Shown: piece by piece, positions 33,429 through 40,773 of the stretch
How the letters are laid out: each line of letters begins with the position of its first letter
How positions within the stretch are numbered: position 1 is the first letter of the stretch
NCBI RefSeq assembly: GCF_004745955.1
Contig: NZ_SRLD01000043.1
Location: 1 to 43,245 of the forward strand
Length of the DNA: 43,245 nt
Direction of reading: 5' to 3'
Source: Hymenobacter elongatus
Lineage (GTDB): Bacteria > Bacteroidota > Bacteroidia > Cytophagales > Hymenobacteraceae
Position numbers and translations under genes: made by a program
Notes under the pieces: generated by a model
The model's input: the letters and a program-made list of their open reading frames with translations, nothing else
The model's database searches: none
Told to the model about the DNA's origin: nothing

Positions 33429-33608
33429 AGACTTGTTCCTGAATAAAGCGAAACGAAAAAAGGCCGTCATGCTCATCTGGCGTCCGCTTGTCGAAGCATC
33501 TCTACCGCGGTGGTAAGTAGCATTGCGGTAGAGATGCTTCGACAAGCGGACGCCAGATGAGCATGACAGCCAAATTTTAGCATCGGGTCCTAATTCAGGA
33601 ACAAGTCT
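33429..33608. repeat. Nested palindromic element (full copy of dispersed repeat, REPIN- or MITE-like)
   Basis: The inner arms 33466-33508 and 33525-33567 are perfect inverted repeats of 43 bp around a 16-nt spacer. The outer arms agacttgttcctgaat at 33429-33444 and attcaggaacaagtct at 33593-33608 are a second perfect 16-bp inverted pair. In RNA it would fold into a very stable two-tier hairpin. Partial relatives of the inner arm occur at 2538-2573, 23211-23232, 40595-40626 and 40716-40746. No target-site duplication is evident. It fills most of the gap between fcl and the first GT61 gene. Confidence 0.9.
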
Positions 33609-33641
33609 TACACCTATTGCCCACCTTCTACACGCTGTGCT

Positions 33642-34874
33642 ATGCCTGAACTGGTAACAAAAGGCCAACGCTGGGTGAGCCGGCGCCTACGGGAGCTATT
33701 GCCGTACCGCGGGCACTACCGCCCCCTGGGCGTGCATACCACCAGCCAGAACCTGGCGGCTACGCCCCGTCGCGGAGCCTCTTACGTGGAACTGTATGCG
33801 CCGACAACGACGTACCTGGCCGTGAATGACGAGCTATACGCCCACACCACCGACTACGGCGGCCTGCACGCCAAACCCAACCGCACCGAACACGCGCCCG
33901 CCGCCTTCGTGCTGACGCTGGAGCACGGCCGCCTGCTGGCCGACAACAACCAGAGCGTCGCCATTATCAGCGCCGACAACAAGCTGGTGGGAGATGTTTC
34001 CTTCCAGTACGACGGGCGGCGCTCGGACCTGGCCCGGCCGGAAGACAACAATGTGTTTCAGCTGCGCTGGTTTTCGGCCCCCGTGCGGGTGCGGGGCACG
34101 GTGTGTAGCCTGCTCTCGGGCGGCGGCGCGGCCGTGGGCAACTATTACCACTGGCTGATCGACTCGCTGCCGCGCCTGCACCTGCTCAAGGAAGCCGGAC
34201 TGTGGGACTCGGTGGATTACTTTCTGATCTATGACCGGAACCGGCGCTTTGTCGTGGATTCGCTGCTGGCCATGGGCATCCGGCCCGAACAGCTGCTCGA
34301 CCTGAGTACCCACCGCCACCTGGTAGCCGACCGGCTGGTGGTGACGTCGCCGGTGCGGGGCTCCGGCACGCACACGCCCGAGTGGGCCTGCTCCTTCCTG
34401 CGGCGGGCGCTGTTGCCGGCCGCTGCCCCGGAAACATTCAGCCCCTACGTGTACCTCAGCCGCAGCGACGCCCCGGCCCGCCACGTGCTCAACGAGGCGG
34501 CCGTGGAAGAGATGCTCCGGCCCTACGGATTTCAAACCCACGTTCCGGGCCAGTATACGCTGGCCCAGCAGATAGCACTGTTTGCCGGGGCCCGGCTGGT
34601 GGTGGCTCCTACGGGCGCGGCCCTGGCCAACCTGGTTTTCGTGCCGCCCGGCACGCCGGTTATCGAGTTGTTTCCCAAGCACTTCACGGTAGTAGAATAC
34701 CCGGAGCTTTGCCACCGCCTTGGGTTGCCCCACCAGTTTTTGGTAGCCGATGCCGCCCGTGGCGAGCTGCACTCGCGCCGCGAAGGCTGGCGCGAAGACC
34801 TCACCATCGACCTGGTAGCCCTTGAACATTGCCTACGCCAAGCCCTACCTACCGCCGCCACGCACTCCCACTGA
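33642..34874 (+). CDS. Glycosyltransferase family 61 protein (first of a tandem pair)
   Basis: A 410-residue protein of the GT61/DUF563 family. The family core is clear: C-S-L-L-S-G-G-G-A-A-V-G-N-Y-Y-H-W-L-I-D-S-L-P-R-L, then a region with D-Y-F-L-I-Y, V-Y-L-S-R-S-D-A-P-A-R, and near the end V-V-A-P-T-G-A-A-L-A-N-L-V-F with P-V-I-E-L-F. No signal peptide or membrane segment is seen, so it should act in the cytoplasm. The first ~100 residues are less typical and are shared with the next gene (Y-R/G-H/E-Y-R-P-x-x-H/V motif, Y-V/S-E-L/I-Y). It is preceded by the large palindromic repeat and followed after 36 bp by its paralogue. Confidence 0.9.
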   Translation: MPELVTKGQRWVSRRLRELLPYRGHYRPLGVHTTSQNLAATPRRGASYVELYAPTTTYLAVNDELYAHTTDYGGLHAKPNRTEHAPAAFVLTLEHGRLLADNNQSVAIISADNKLVGDVSFQYDGRRSDLARPEDNNVFQLRWFSAPVRVRGTVCSLLSGGGAAVGNYYHWLIDSLPRLHLLKEAGLWDSVDYFLIYDRNRRFVVDSLLAMGIRPEQLLDLSTHRHLVADRLVVTSPVRGSGTHTPEWACSFLRRALLPAAAPETFSPYVYLSRSDAPARHVLNEAAVEEMLRPYGFQTHVPGQYTLAQQIALFAGARLVVAPTGAALANLVFVPPGTPVIELFPKHFTVVEYPELCHRLGLPHQFLVADAARGELHSRREGWREDLTIDLVALEHCLRQALPTAATHSH

Positions 34875-34910
34875 CTACTCTACCAACCACACTCCTTTTC
34901 TTCACGCTCT

Positions 34911-36149
34911 ATGTCGTTCCTGCGTAATTTTTTATTCCGAGCACGGCGTCGCAGCGGTAGTATACTGCGCGACTTAGTACCCTACAACGAGCATTACCGC
35001 CCCACGCATATTCATGTGAACAGCCAAGCGTGGGCGGACCGACCGGAAAGTGATGCTACCTACAGTGAAATCTATTCGGGGTATGTCTCTGAGCTACAGG
35101 TCCCGAAGGAGTTCATTGTGCTGCGGCCTTCCTACTACGACCCGATGCTGGAACAGGAGCAGGTGCCACCGGTTTTTGTGCTCACTCTGCCGGGAGGCCG
35201 CATCAATGTTGACAATGGCAATAGCGTCGCTATTATCGCCGCCGACAACGGCTTAGTGGGCGATGCATCGCTGCAATTCTCGGCCAGCAACTATTCCCTG
35301 GCTCCGGCCGCTACAAATCCGGTGCTACGGCAGCGCTACTTCCAGCCCCCCGTGCGGGTGCAGGGTACCGTGTGCAGCCTGCTTTCGGGCGGCGGCGCAG
35401 CCATGGGCAACTGCTACCATTGGCTGCTCGACTCGCTGCCCCGGCTGCACTTGGTGCAGGAAGCAGGCCTCTGGAATTCTATTGACTGCTTCCTGATTTA
35501 TAGCCGTAAGCACCGGTTCGCCGTCGAGTCGCTGTTGGAGCTGGGCATCCGCGATGAGCAGATTCTGGACGTGCAGCAGCATTCACACCTCCAGGCCGAG
35601 CGGCTGGTGGTCACGTCGTCGGTGCGGGGCGGTGGGCACCATGCCCCGCTGTGGGTCAGCGACTTCATGAAACAAGCCTACATGCCAGCGGCCGCAAAGC
35701 TGACGCGGCGGTACAGTCCTTTTGTGTACATCAGCCGCCGCGATGCGGCCTTCCGTCGGGTGCGCAACGAGGCCGACGTGGAAGCCCTGTTGGCTCCTTA
35801 TGGCTTCGAAACCTATGCACTCAGTGAGCTGAGCCTGCTCGAAAAAGCGGCGCTGTTTGCCGGAGCCCGTGTAGTGATTGGCCCCGTGGGAGCCGGGCTG
35901 GTGAACATTCTCTTTTGCGCGCCGGGCACTTCCCTTATCGAGTTTTTGCCCCGCAACCTCGTGGTAGGTGACTACCTCGATTTGACCACCCGCCTGCACA
36001 TGGCACACTACCCACTTATTAGCTGCCGCGACGACGCCTCGGGCCGGAAAGCCTCTGCCGACCGCCAAGACGACCTAACCGTGGATCTGCAAGCCCTTGG
36101 CACAGCCTTGCACCAAGCGCTGCGCCAGCCCCAGATGCAGCCTGCTTGA
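34911..36149 (+). CDS. Glycosyltransferase family 61 protein (second of a tandem pair)
   Basis: A 412-residue paralogue of the preceding protein, similar along its whole length, so the pair arose by tandem duplication. It keeps the same core: C-S-L-L-S-G-G-G-A-A-M-G-N-C-Y-H-W-L-L-D-S-L-P-R-L, then V-Y-I-S-R-R-D-A-A-F-R-R and V-I-G-P-V-G-A-G-L-V-N-I. Differences are spread over the protein rather than confined to one segment, including N-C-Y-H in place of N-Y-Y-H and several changes in the N-terminal part. This suggests old divergence to different donor or acceptor specificities (inference). No membrane segments were seen. Confidence 0.9.
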   Translation: MSFLRNFLFRARRRSGSILRDLVPYNEHYRPTHIHVNSQAWADRPESDATYSEIYSGYVSELQVPKEFIVLRPSYYDPMLEQEQVPPVFVLTLPGGRINVDNGNSVAIIAADNGLVGDASLQFSASNYSLAPAATNPVLRQRYFQPPVRVQGTVCSLLSGGGAAMGNCYHWLLDSLPRLHLVQEAGLWNSIDCFLIYSRKHRFAVESLLELGIRDEQILDVQQHSHLQAERLVVTSSVRGGGHHAPLWVSDFMKQAYMPAAAKLTRRYSPFVYISRRDAAFRRVRNEADVEALLAPYGFETYALSELSLLEKAALFAGARVVIGPVGAGLVNILFCAPGTSLIEFLPRNLVVGDYLDLTTRLHMAHYPLISCRDDASGRKASADRQDDLTVDLQALGTALHQALRQPQMQPA

Positions 36150-36228
36150 GGGCGGCATTGCCAAGCCGATTTTAATTTCCAACTCGCTCCGTAGGTGCTT
36201 CTTCCGTTCGCTTCCAGCCGTCCTGCTT

Positions 36229-37254
36229 ATGCCTTCCGTTCTGCTCTCTATCGTTACCTGGAACAGCGCCGCTGTTATTGAGGCTTGCCTGCACTCGGTG
36301 CTGGCCCAGCGCTACACCGACTTCGAAGTGTGGGTAGTCGATAACGCGTCGGCCGATGACACCCGGGAACGGGTGGCGGCGGTGGCGGCTACCGATGCCC
36401 GCGTGCAGCTACACAGCCTACCGCGCAACACGGGCTTTTGCGGCGGCCACAACTATGCTCTTGACCGCACCTACTCGGAGGCTGTGCTGCTGGTGAACCC
36501 CGACATTGAGCTGGAGCCCGACTACCTGGCCCGCGCCATGGCTACCCTGCGCACCGATGCGCGCATCGGCACGGTCTGCGGCCTGCTGCTACAGAGCCAC
36601 GAGGCGAATCCGCGCATCGACAGCACCGGCATGGAAGCCTTGCCGGATGGCCGTTTTCGGCTGCGGCACCACGGCCAGCTCCTGCTTACCGCCGGCCTCG
36701 CGGCGGGCCCCGTAGATGGTGCGGATGGGGCTTTGCCCCTGTACCGGCGGACTTTCATTGACGACTTGCGGGTGGAAGGACAGTTCTTCGATGAGCGTTT
36801 TTTTGCGCACAAAGAGGATTGGGACATTGCCTGGCGCTCCCGGCTTTTTGGCTGGCACACGGTGTTCGAGCCGGCCTGCCGGGCGCTACACCCCCGCGAG
36901 TTTCGACCGGCCAATCTACGGGTGCGCCTTCGCCTGAGCGGTACCATTAAAGCGGATGCCGTAAAAAACCAGTGGCTGCTGCTGCTCAAAAATCCGCCCC
37001 GCCGCGACCTGCCAGGAATGTGGCTGCGGGCATTGCCCCGCCAACTCGGCATTCTGCTGTATTGCCTGGTGCTGGAGCGGGCTTCGCTGCGGGCCTATGC
37101 CTATATCTGGCAGCACTGGAGCAGTATTCTGGAAACGCGCCGCCTGATCCAGACCCGTGTTCGGCAGCAGGAGGCGCAAGGGTTTTTCGGCTTGTCCACT
37201 GAGCCGCTAAGCCCGGGGTCTCGCGTGACGAATATGGCTACCGACCTTGTGTAG
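36229..37254 (+). CDS. Glycosyltransferase family 2
   Basis: A 341-residue GT-A enzyme. The start at 36229 gives M-P-S-V-L-L-S-I-V-T-W-N-S as the first strand. The frame is open to 36097 but overlaps the previous gene. Motifs: V-V-D-N-A-S-A-D-D-T for nucleotide binding, N-T-G-F-C-G-G-H-N-Y-A typical of rhamnosyltransferase-like GT2, V-N-P-D-I-E as metal site, and F-F-A-H-K-E-D-W-D as the catalytic block. It has a C-terminal part with basic and hydrophobic segments (about 245-310) that may contact the membrane. It is the last gene of the cluster before an insertion sequence, so the original cluster boundary may have been further on. Confidence 0.92.
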   Translation: MPSVLLSIVTWNSAAVIEACLHSVLAQRYTDFEVWVVDNASADDTRERVAAVAATDARVQLHSLPRNTGFCGGHNYALDRTYSEAVLLVNPDIELEPDYLARAMATLRTDARIGTVCGLLLQSHEANPRIDSTGMEALPDGRFRLRHHGQLLLTAGLAAGPVDGADGALPLYRRTFIDDLRVEGQFFDERFFAHKEDWDIAWRSRLFGWHTVFEPACRALHPREFRPANLRVRLRLSGTIKADAVKNQWLLLLKNPPRRDLPGMWLRALPRQLGILLYCLVLERASLRAYAYIWQHWSSILETRRLIQTRVRQQEAQGFFGLSTEPLSPGSRVTNMATDLV

Positions 37255-37300
37255 CTGTAGCAGCACCTAGCCATCGATATACACAAGCCTTATAAGCCAC

Positions 37301-37303
37301 TAA
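37301..37303. repeat. Left copy of the TAA target-site duplication
   Basis: taa immediately precedes the left terminal repeat of the insertion sequence and is matched by taa at 38175-38177. A 3-bp TNA-type duplication fits the IS427 group of the IS5 family. Confidence 0.75.
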
Positions 37304-37320
37304 GAGGCTATCCAAATAGG
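37304..37320. repeat. Left terminal inverted repeat of the IS5-type element
   Basis: 17 bp, perfectly complementary to 38158-38174. Confidence 0.92.
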
Positions 37321-37335
37321 GCTTAATTTAGGGGC

Positions 37336-38170
37336 ATGGCGACGACGCAAGAATTTACCATTTCCGATGCGCTCTGGACGCGGCTGGCCCCGCTTCTGCC
37401 TGTTCACGTCCCGAAGGCGCACCCGTTGGGCCGCCACCGCCAGCGCCTTGCTGACCGCGACGTGTTGGATGCCATATTGTTTGTGCTGCGCACGGGCTGC
37501 CAATGGAAAGCCTTGGATGCGACCGGATTGGTGAAAGGCTCCACGGCCCACAGCCGCTTTCAGCAGTGGGTAGAGGCCGGGGTGTTTGCCCGGCTCTGGG
37601 ACGAAGCCTTGCAGGACTATGACGACTTGATTGGCTTAAACTTCGCCTGGATGGCGCTCGACGGCTCGCTGCACAAAGCGCCGCTGGGCGGGAAAAAAAA
37701 CGGGCCCCAACCCCACGGACCGGGGCAAAGGCGGCGTCAAGCGCAGCTTGCTGACCGAGGCGCGGGGCATCCCGGTGGGCCTGGTGCTGGACGGGGCGAA
37801 TCGGCATGACATGAAACTGACCGAAAGCACGTTGATGAGCCTGCCCCCGGCAGCAGAAGCGGCCTGCGCTACTCACCGGGACGCCGGTCACGCGCAACAG
37901 CTGTGCCTGGACGCGGGCTACGACTACGCCCAGGTGCGCGAAATCGTGGCCGCCCACGGCTACACGGCCCACATCCGGCCCCGGGGAGAAGAAGCGCAGT
38001 CCAAGAAAGCGGGCCAAAAGGCCCGCCGTTGGGTGGTCGAGCGCACCCATTCCTGGCTCAACCGCTTCCGCCACCTGCTCACCCGCTGGGCCAAGAAGCC
38101 CGAAAACTACTTGGCCATGCTGCATTTTGCCTGCGCTCGAATCACCTGGTACAATTGCCTATTTGGATAG
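37336..38170 (+). CDS. IS5-family transposase in two frames (frameshift at an A8 tract)
   Basis: DDE transposase. Frame 1 (37336-37809) carries the N-terminal DUF4096-like helix-turn-helix part (L-W-T-R-L-A-P-L-L-P; R-D-V-L-D-A-I-L-F-V-L-R-T-G-C-Q-W) and the first catalytic Asp in M-A-L-D-G-S. Frame 2 (open to 38170) carries the rest: K-T-G-P-N-P-T-D-R-G-K just after the switch, the second Asp in C-L-D-A-G-Y-D, and the Glu in V-V-E-R-T-H-S-W. The switch must occur at the eight A residues at 37693-37700. A +1 (or -2) change restores one continuous IS5 protein, since frame 1 after this point reads nonsense. Such slippery tracts are used by many IS427 elements, so it may be programmed slippage rather than damage. 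The stop codon lies inside the right terminal repeat. Confidence 0.85.
37693..37700 (+). promoter_or_regulatory. A8 slippery tract where the transposase frames join
   Basis: Eight A residues followed by C. Frame 1 reads AAA AAA AAC and frame 2 reads AAA AAA ACG one base later. Protein similarity switches frame exactly here. This is the candidate site for transcriptional or ribosomal slippage. Confidence 0.7.
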
Positions 38171-38174
38171 CCTC
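38158..38174. repeat. Right terminal inverted repeat of the IS5-type element
   Basis: Perfect complement of 37304-37320. It contains the transposase stop codon at 38168-38170. Confidence 0.92.
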
Positions 38175-38177
38175 TAA
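38175..38177. repeat. Right copy of the TAA target-site duplication
   Basis: taa directly follows the right terminal repeat and matches 37301-37303. The stretch from here to 38409 holds no gene I can support and becomes strongly AT-rich after about 38330. Confidence 0.75.
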
Positions 38178-38409
38178 GCAGGCTAGCGCTGCCCATTGGG
38201 CACGCATAGCTCTTTTAGTGGGCACTACCCATAGCCGCCTGGCTGTAGCCGGGCGACTGTACGCGTTCTATGTGTGGCTTTCCGTTGGCTGTTGCTACGC
38301 TCTATTACAGGATTTCCGGTGGTTTACATGTAAGAATGCCTCTTTTATAAAATTTTGCCATCAAATAATATGCCTTTAGAAATGTTTAATACAAATTAAA
38401 ATTAAAAAC

Positions 38410-38439
38410 TTGCAATAAATATAAAAATCGTTAGCTTTG
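38410..38439 (+). promoter_or_regulatory. Promoter TTG-N19-TAgcTTTG of the repeat-domain T9SS gene
   Basis: TTG at 38410-38412 and tagctttg at 38432-38439, 19 nt apart, match the Bacteroidota consensus exactly in sequence and spacing. Transcription would start near 38446. That fits the ATG at 38479 and rules out the earlier in-frame TTG at 38437 as start. Confidence 0.7.
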
Positions 38440-38478
38440 GTAAGGGTACTATTCTGTTGGACTTTACAAAGCTTGCTT

Positions 38479-40302
38479 ATGAAAACTCTGTCTACTCTTT
38501 CGTACGGGCTGCGCCTGGCTGTTTGTTGTGCAGTGGGGGTGCTAGCCGGTGGGCTGCCGCTTGTTTCTACCCCTTGCCAGGGAGCAACCAAGTCCCCAGA
38601 CAATAGCCTTGTGGCCACCGAACGGCCCATTACGAGCCTGATTCGGCCGATGAGCCCCGCCGACATTGCTGCCACTTCAGCGGTAGTGAGCTTCACGCTG
38701 GTGAATGCTGATACTGACCAGGATATTCAGCTGTTGGCCGCCGGGGCGACGCTGAATCTTGGGACGCTGCCGACGCGCAACCTGAATATTCGGGCTACTA
38801 CCGATCCGGGCGTGGTGGGCAGCGTGGTGTTTGCCCTGAGTGGCACCCAAACGAAGAATCTCACTGAAAGTGTGGCTCCCTATGCGCTATTCAGCGATTT
38901 TCAGGGCGACTACTTCGTTTGGACGCCCGCCGTGGGTGCGTATTCTCTCACAGCTACGCCCTACTCCGAGGCCGGAGGTGGCGGCGAGGCTGGCACTCCC
39001 CTCACGCTAAATTTCACCGTCATTGACCCCACTGCCACCCTAACGAGCTTTATCTTGGTCGATGCCGACACCGACCAGGATATCCAGACCATTGCGTCGG
39101 GGGCTACGCTAAACCTGACGACACTGCCCACGCGCAATCTGAATATTCGGGTCAATACCAATGCCTCGCCGGTGGGCAGTATCGTATTCGCGCTGAGCGG
39201 GCAGCAAACGCAAAGCATAACCGAAAGTATTGCCCCTTATGCGCTATTTGGCGACTTCCAGGGCAATTATAACGTCTGGACACCAACGGTGGGCACCTAC
39301 TCGCTCACGGCCACACCCTACTCGGAAGCCAACGGCGCGGGCAACCCCGGCACGGCGCTGTCAATCAGCTTTAGCGTGGTCGACGTCAATGGCAGCGTAA
39401 GCAGCTTCACGCTGGTGAATGCCGACACGGACCAGGATATTCAAACCATTGCGCCGGGGGCCACGCTAAACCTAGCGACGCTGCCGACCCGAAACTTAAA
39501 TATTCGGGCCAATACCAGCCCGGCCACAGTTGGCAGCGTAGTGTTTGCCATGAGCGGGCAGCAGTCGGGAAGCGTGACGGAAAGCGTGGTTCCGTACGCC
39601 ATGTTTGGAGATGTGCAGGGCGATTATAACGTTTGGACCCCTGCCGTTGGCACCTATACGCTTACGGCTACCCCGTTTCCGTTGGCTGCTGCTGGTGGCA
39701 CGGCCGGTACGGCTCTCACGCTCAGCTTCAGCGTAGTAGATAATGTCAATCCGCTGCCAGTTACCCTCACGGCTTTCACGGTGCAGACGCAGGGCCAGGC
39801 CGTGCAGTTGAGCTGGAGCACGGCCAGCGAGCTGAATAACCGTGAATTCGTGGTGCAGCGCAGCTTGGATGGGCGCATATTCGCGGACCTGATTACGATT
39901 CCTGGCCAGGGTAGTACGGCCACGGCCCACCAGTATGTGTACCTCGATACCCAGGTTCCTGCTACGGCTACGGTATTCTACTACCGGTTGCGCCAGATTG
40001 ATTACAGCGGCGAATCGGTCTTCTCGCCCATCCGGACCGTGACCGTGCCAGCGGACGTGAGCCTGCTCCAGGTCTATCCGACGGTGGTAGCCGATGGGCG
40101 GCTGCACTACCTGCTGGCAGGCGAGCCCCCGCACAACGGTCAACTGGAGCTGTTTACCATGCAAGGCCGACGAGTGGGGCTGTATCCGGTAGTCACCGAT
40201 GCTTCCGGCATCATACCAACCAAAGACCTGCCCGTGGGTGTCTACATGGTCCGTTTCACGTCCGCGGCCGGCAGCGCCATGACGCGGTTCGTGGTACCCT
40301 AA
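38479..40302 (+). CDS. T9SS-exported protein with three 119-residue repeats
   Basis: A 607-residue secreted protein. The signal peptide is at the N-terminus (M-K-T-L, hydrophobic core, G-A-T). Three repeats begin with S-F-T-L-V-N-A-D-T-D-Q-D-I-Q near residues 71, 190 and 309. In DNA they start at 38689, 39046 and 39403, an exact 357-bp period. Each has L-P-T-R-N-L-N-I-R, V-G-S-V-V-F-A-L-S-G, A-P-Y-A-L-F-x-D and V-W-T-P-x-V-G-x-Y-S-L-T-A-T-P. They look like beta-sandwich adhesive or carbohydrate-binding modules that I have seen in secreted bacterial proteins but cannot name. A pre-sorting domain (L-P-V-T-L-T-A-F ... V-Q-R-S-L-D-G) and a T9SS type A sorting domain (V-Y-P-T-V-V, G-V-Y-M-V-R-F) follow. 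The same repeat recurs in the broken gene at 40774-42760. Confidence 0.82.
   Translation: MKTLSTLSYGLRLAVCCAVGVLAGGLPLVSTPCQGATKSPDNSLVATERPITSLIRPMSPADIAATSAVVSFTLVNADTDQDIQLLAAGATLNLGTLPTRNLNIRATTDPGVVGSVVFALSGTQTKNLTESVAPYALFSDFQGDYFVWTPAVGAYSLTATPYSEAGGGGEAGTPLTLNFTVIDPTATLTSFILVDADTDQDIQTIASGATLNLTTLPTRNLNIRVNTNASPVGSIVFALSGQQTQSITESIAPYALFGDFQGNYNVWTPTVGTYSLTATPYSEANGAGNPGTALSISFSVVDVNGSVSSFTLVNADTDQDIQTIAPGATLNLATLPTRNLNIRANTSPATVGSVVFAMSGQQSGSVTESVVPYAMFGDVQGDYNVWTPAVGTYTLTATPFPLAAAGGTAGTALTLSFSVVDNVNPLPVTLTAFTVQTQGQAVQLSWSTASELNNREFVVQRSLDGRIFADLITIPGQGSTATAHQYVYLDTQVPATATVFYYRLRQIDYSGESVFSPIRTVTVPADVSLLQVYPTVVADGRLHYLLAGEPPHNGQLELFTMQGRRVGLYPVVTDASGIIPTKDLPVGVYMVRFTSAAGSAMTRFVVP
38689..39745 (+). 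repeat. Three tandem 357-bp coding repeats
   Basis: Unit starts at 38689, 39046 and 39403 are exactly 357 bp apart. Related units occur in inverted orientation at about 41070-41795 inside the pseudogene. Confidence 0.85.
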
Positions 40303-40333
40303 GCCAGTAACTACTCTACTCCCACCACCGTCG

Positions 40334-40371
40334 AAAAAGCCAGGCCGCCGAATGGGCAGCCTGGCTTTTTT
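40334..40371. terminator. Terminator after the repeat-domain T9SS gene
   Basis: aaaaagccaggc at 40334-40345 pairs with gcctggctttttt at 40359-40371 around a 13-nt loop, flanked by the further pairing ccgtc/gacgg. A T tract follows on the plus strand. The A tract on the other side allows use from both strands. Confidence 0.82.
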
Positions 40372-40594
40372 GACGGTCATTGAATGGATTCTCTACCCTG
40401 CTATGACGGCAGTCGGCCGGGTAAGAATGAGCGGTACGGCACGGCGGTAGTAGTAATGCCAGTAGCAGGTTCAGAAGGGAGTTACGCTACGTGACGTAAG
40501 TAGCACAGGTCGCCACGAGCGCGGCGGCGGGCCTTTTTCTGTGTTCTGGTTGTTATTACGTCAGGCTATATAGCCAGGAAGTAAAGTGAATGTC

Positions 40595-40626
40595 ATGCTT
40601 CGACAAGCGGGCGCCAGATAAGGCAT
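40595..40626. repeat. Partial copy of the dispersed palindromic repeat
   Basis: atgcttcgacaagcgg at 40595-40610, followed by cgccagat at 40612-40619, matches the inner part of the right arm at 33534-33559 with one substitution. The end has diverged. Confidence 0.75.
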
Positions 40627-40715
40627 ACCGTTCGCAGAAAGCAACATACCCTCAAAAGCGCCATGGGCCACACAGCCTACAGCAGGCTGCTTAGGCTTGT
40701 TGGAAATTGCACTTC

Positions 40716-40746
40716 CTCGACAAGCGGATGCCAGATCAAGCAGGAC
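40716..40746. repeat. Partial copy of the dispersed palindromic repeat (second in this gap)
   Basis: tcgacaagcgga and gccagat, separated by one changed base, match the right arm at 33539-33558. The remaining end (caagcaggac) is diverged. Same orientation as the copy at 40595. Confidence 0.7.
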
Positions 40747-40773
40747 ACGGAAATCAAACTGCCACACAAGCTT

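Larger units (their letters stand above)
37304..38174 (+). mobile_element. Complete IS5-family (IS427-type) insertion sequence, 871 bp
   Basis: Perfect 17-bp terminal inverted repeats gaggctatccaaatagg at 37304-37320 and its reverse complement at 38158-38174 bound one transposase gene in two overlapping frames. The TAA duplication flanks both ends. Intact ends and clean duplication indicate a recent insertion. It sits just after the last glycosyltransferase gene and interrupts no recognisable gene. Confidence 0.92.
40372..40773. other. Gene-free stretch with two degenerate dispersed repeats
   Basis: It lies between the two convergent T9SS genes. It holds two partial copies of the palindromic repeat in the same orientation, about 120 bp apart, and no coding pattern I can support. 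The rest (40380-40590) is unremarkable. Confidence 0.6.

Noticed and set aside
33466..33567. The large palindrome considered only as a transcription terminator of fcl
   Set aside because: It lacks a T tract directly after the stem, is far longer than needed, and has relatives elsewhere in the window. A mobile or dispersed repeat explains it better, though it may also affect transcription.
33834..34829. A 331-codon open frame opposite the first GT61 gene
   Set aside because: The sense strand encodes a clear GT61 protein with all motifs. The antisense product is His/Arg/Gly-rich without a known fold.
38689..39745. Regularly spaced repeats considered as a CRISPR array or VNTR
   Set aside because: The 357-bp period is a multiple of three inside an open frame and the units are homologous throughout, so these are protein domain repeats.
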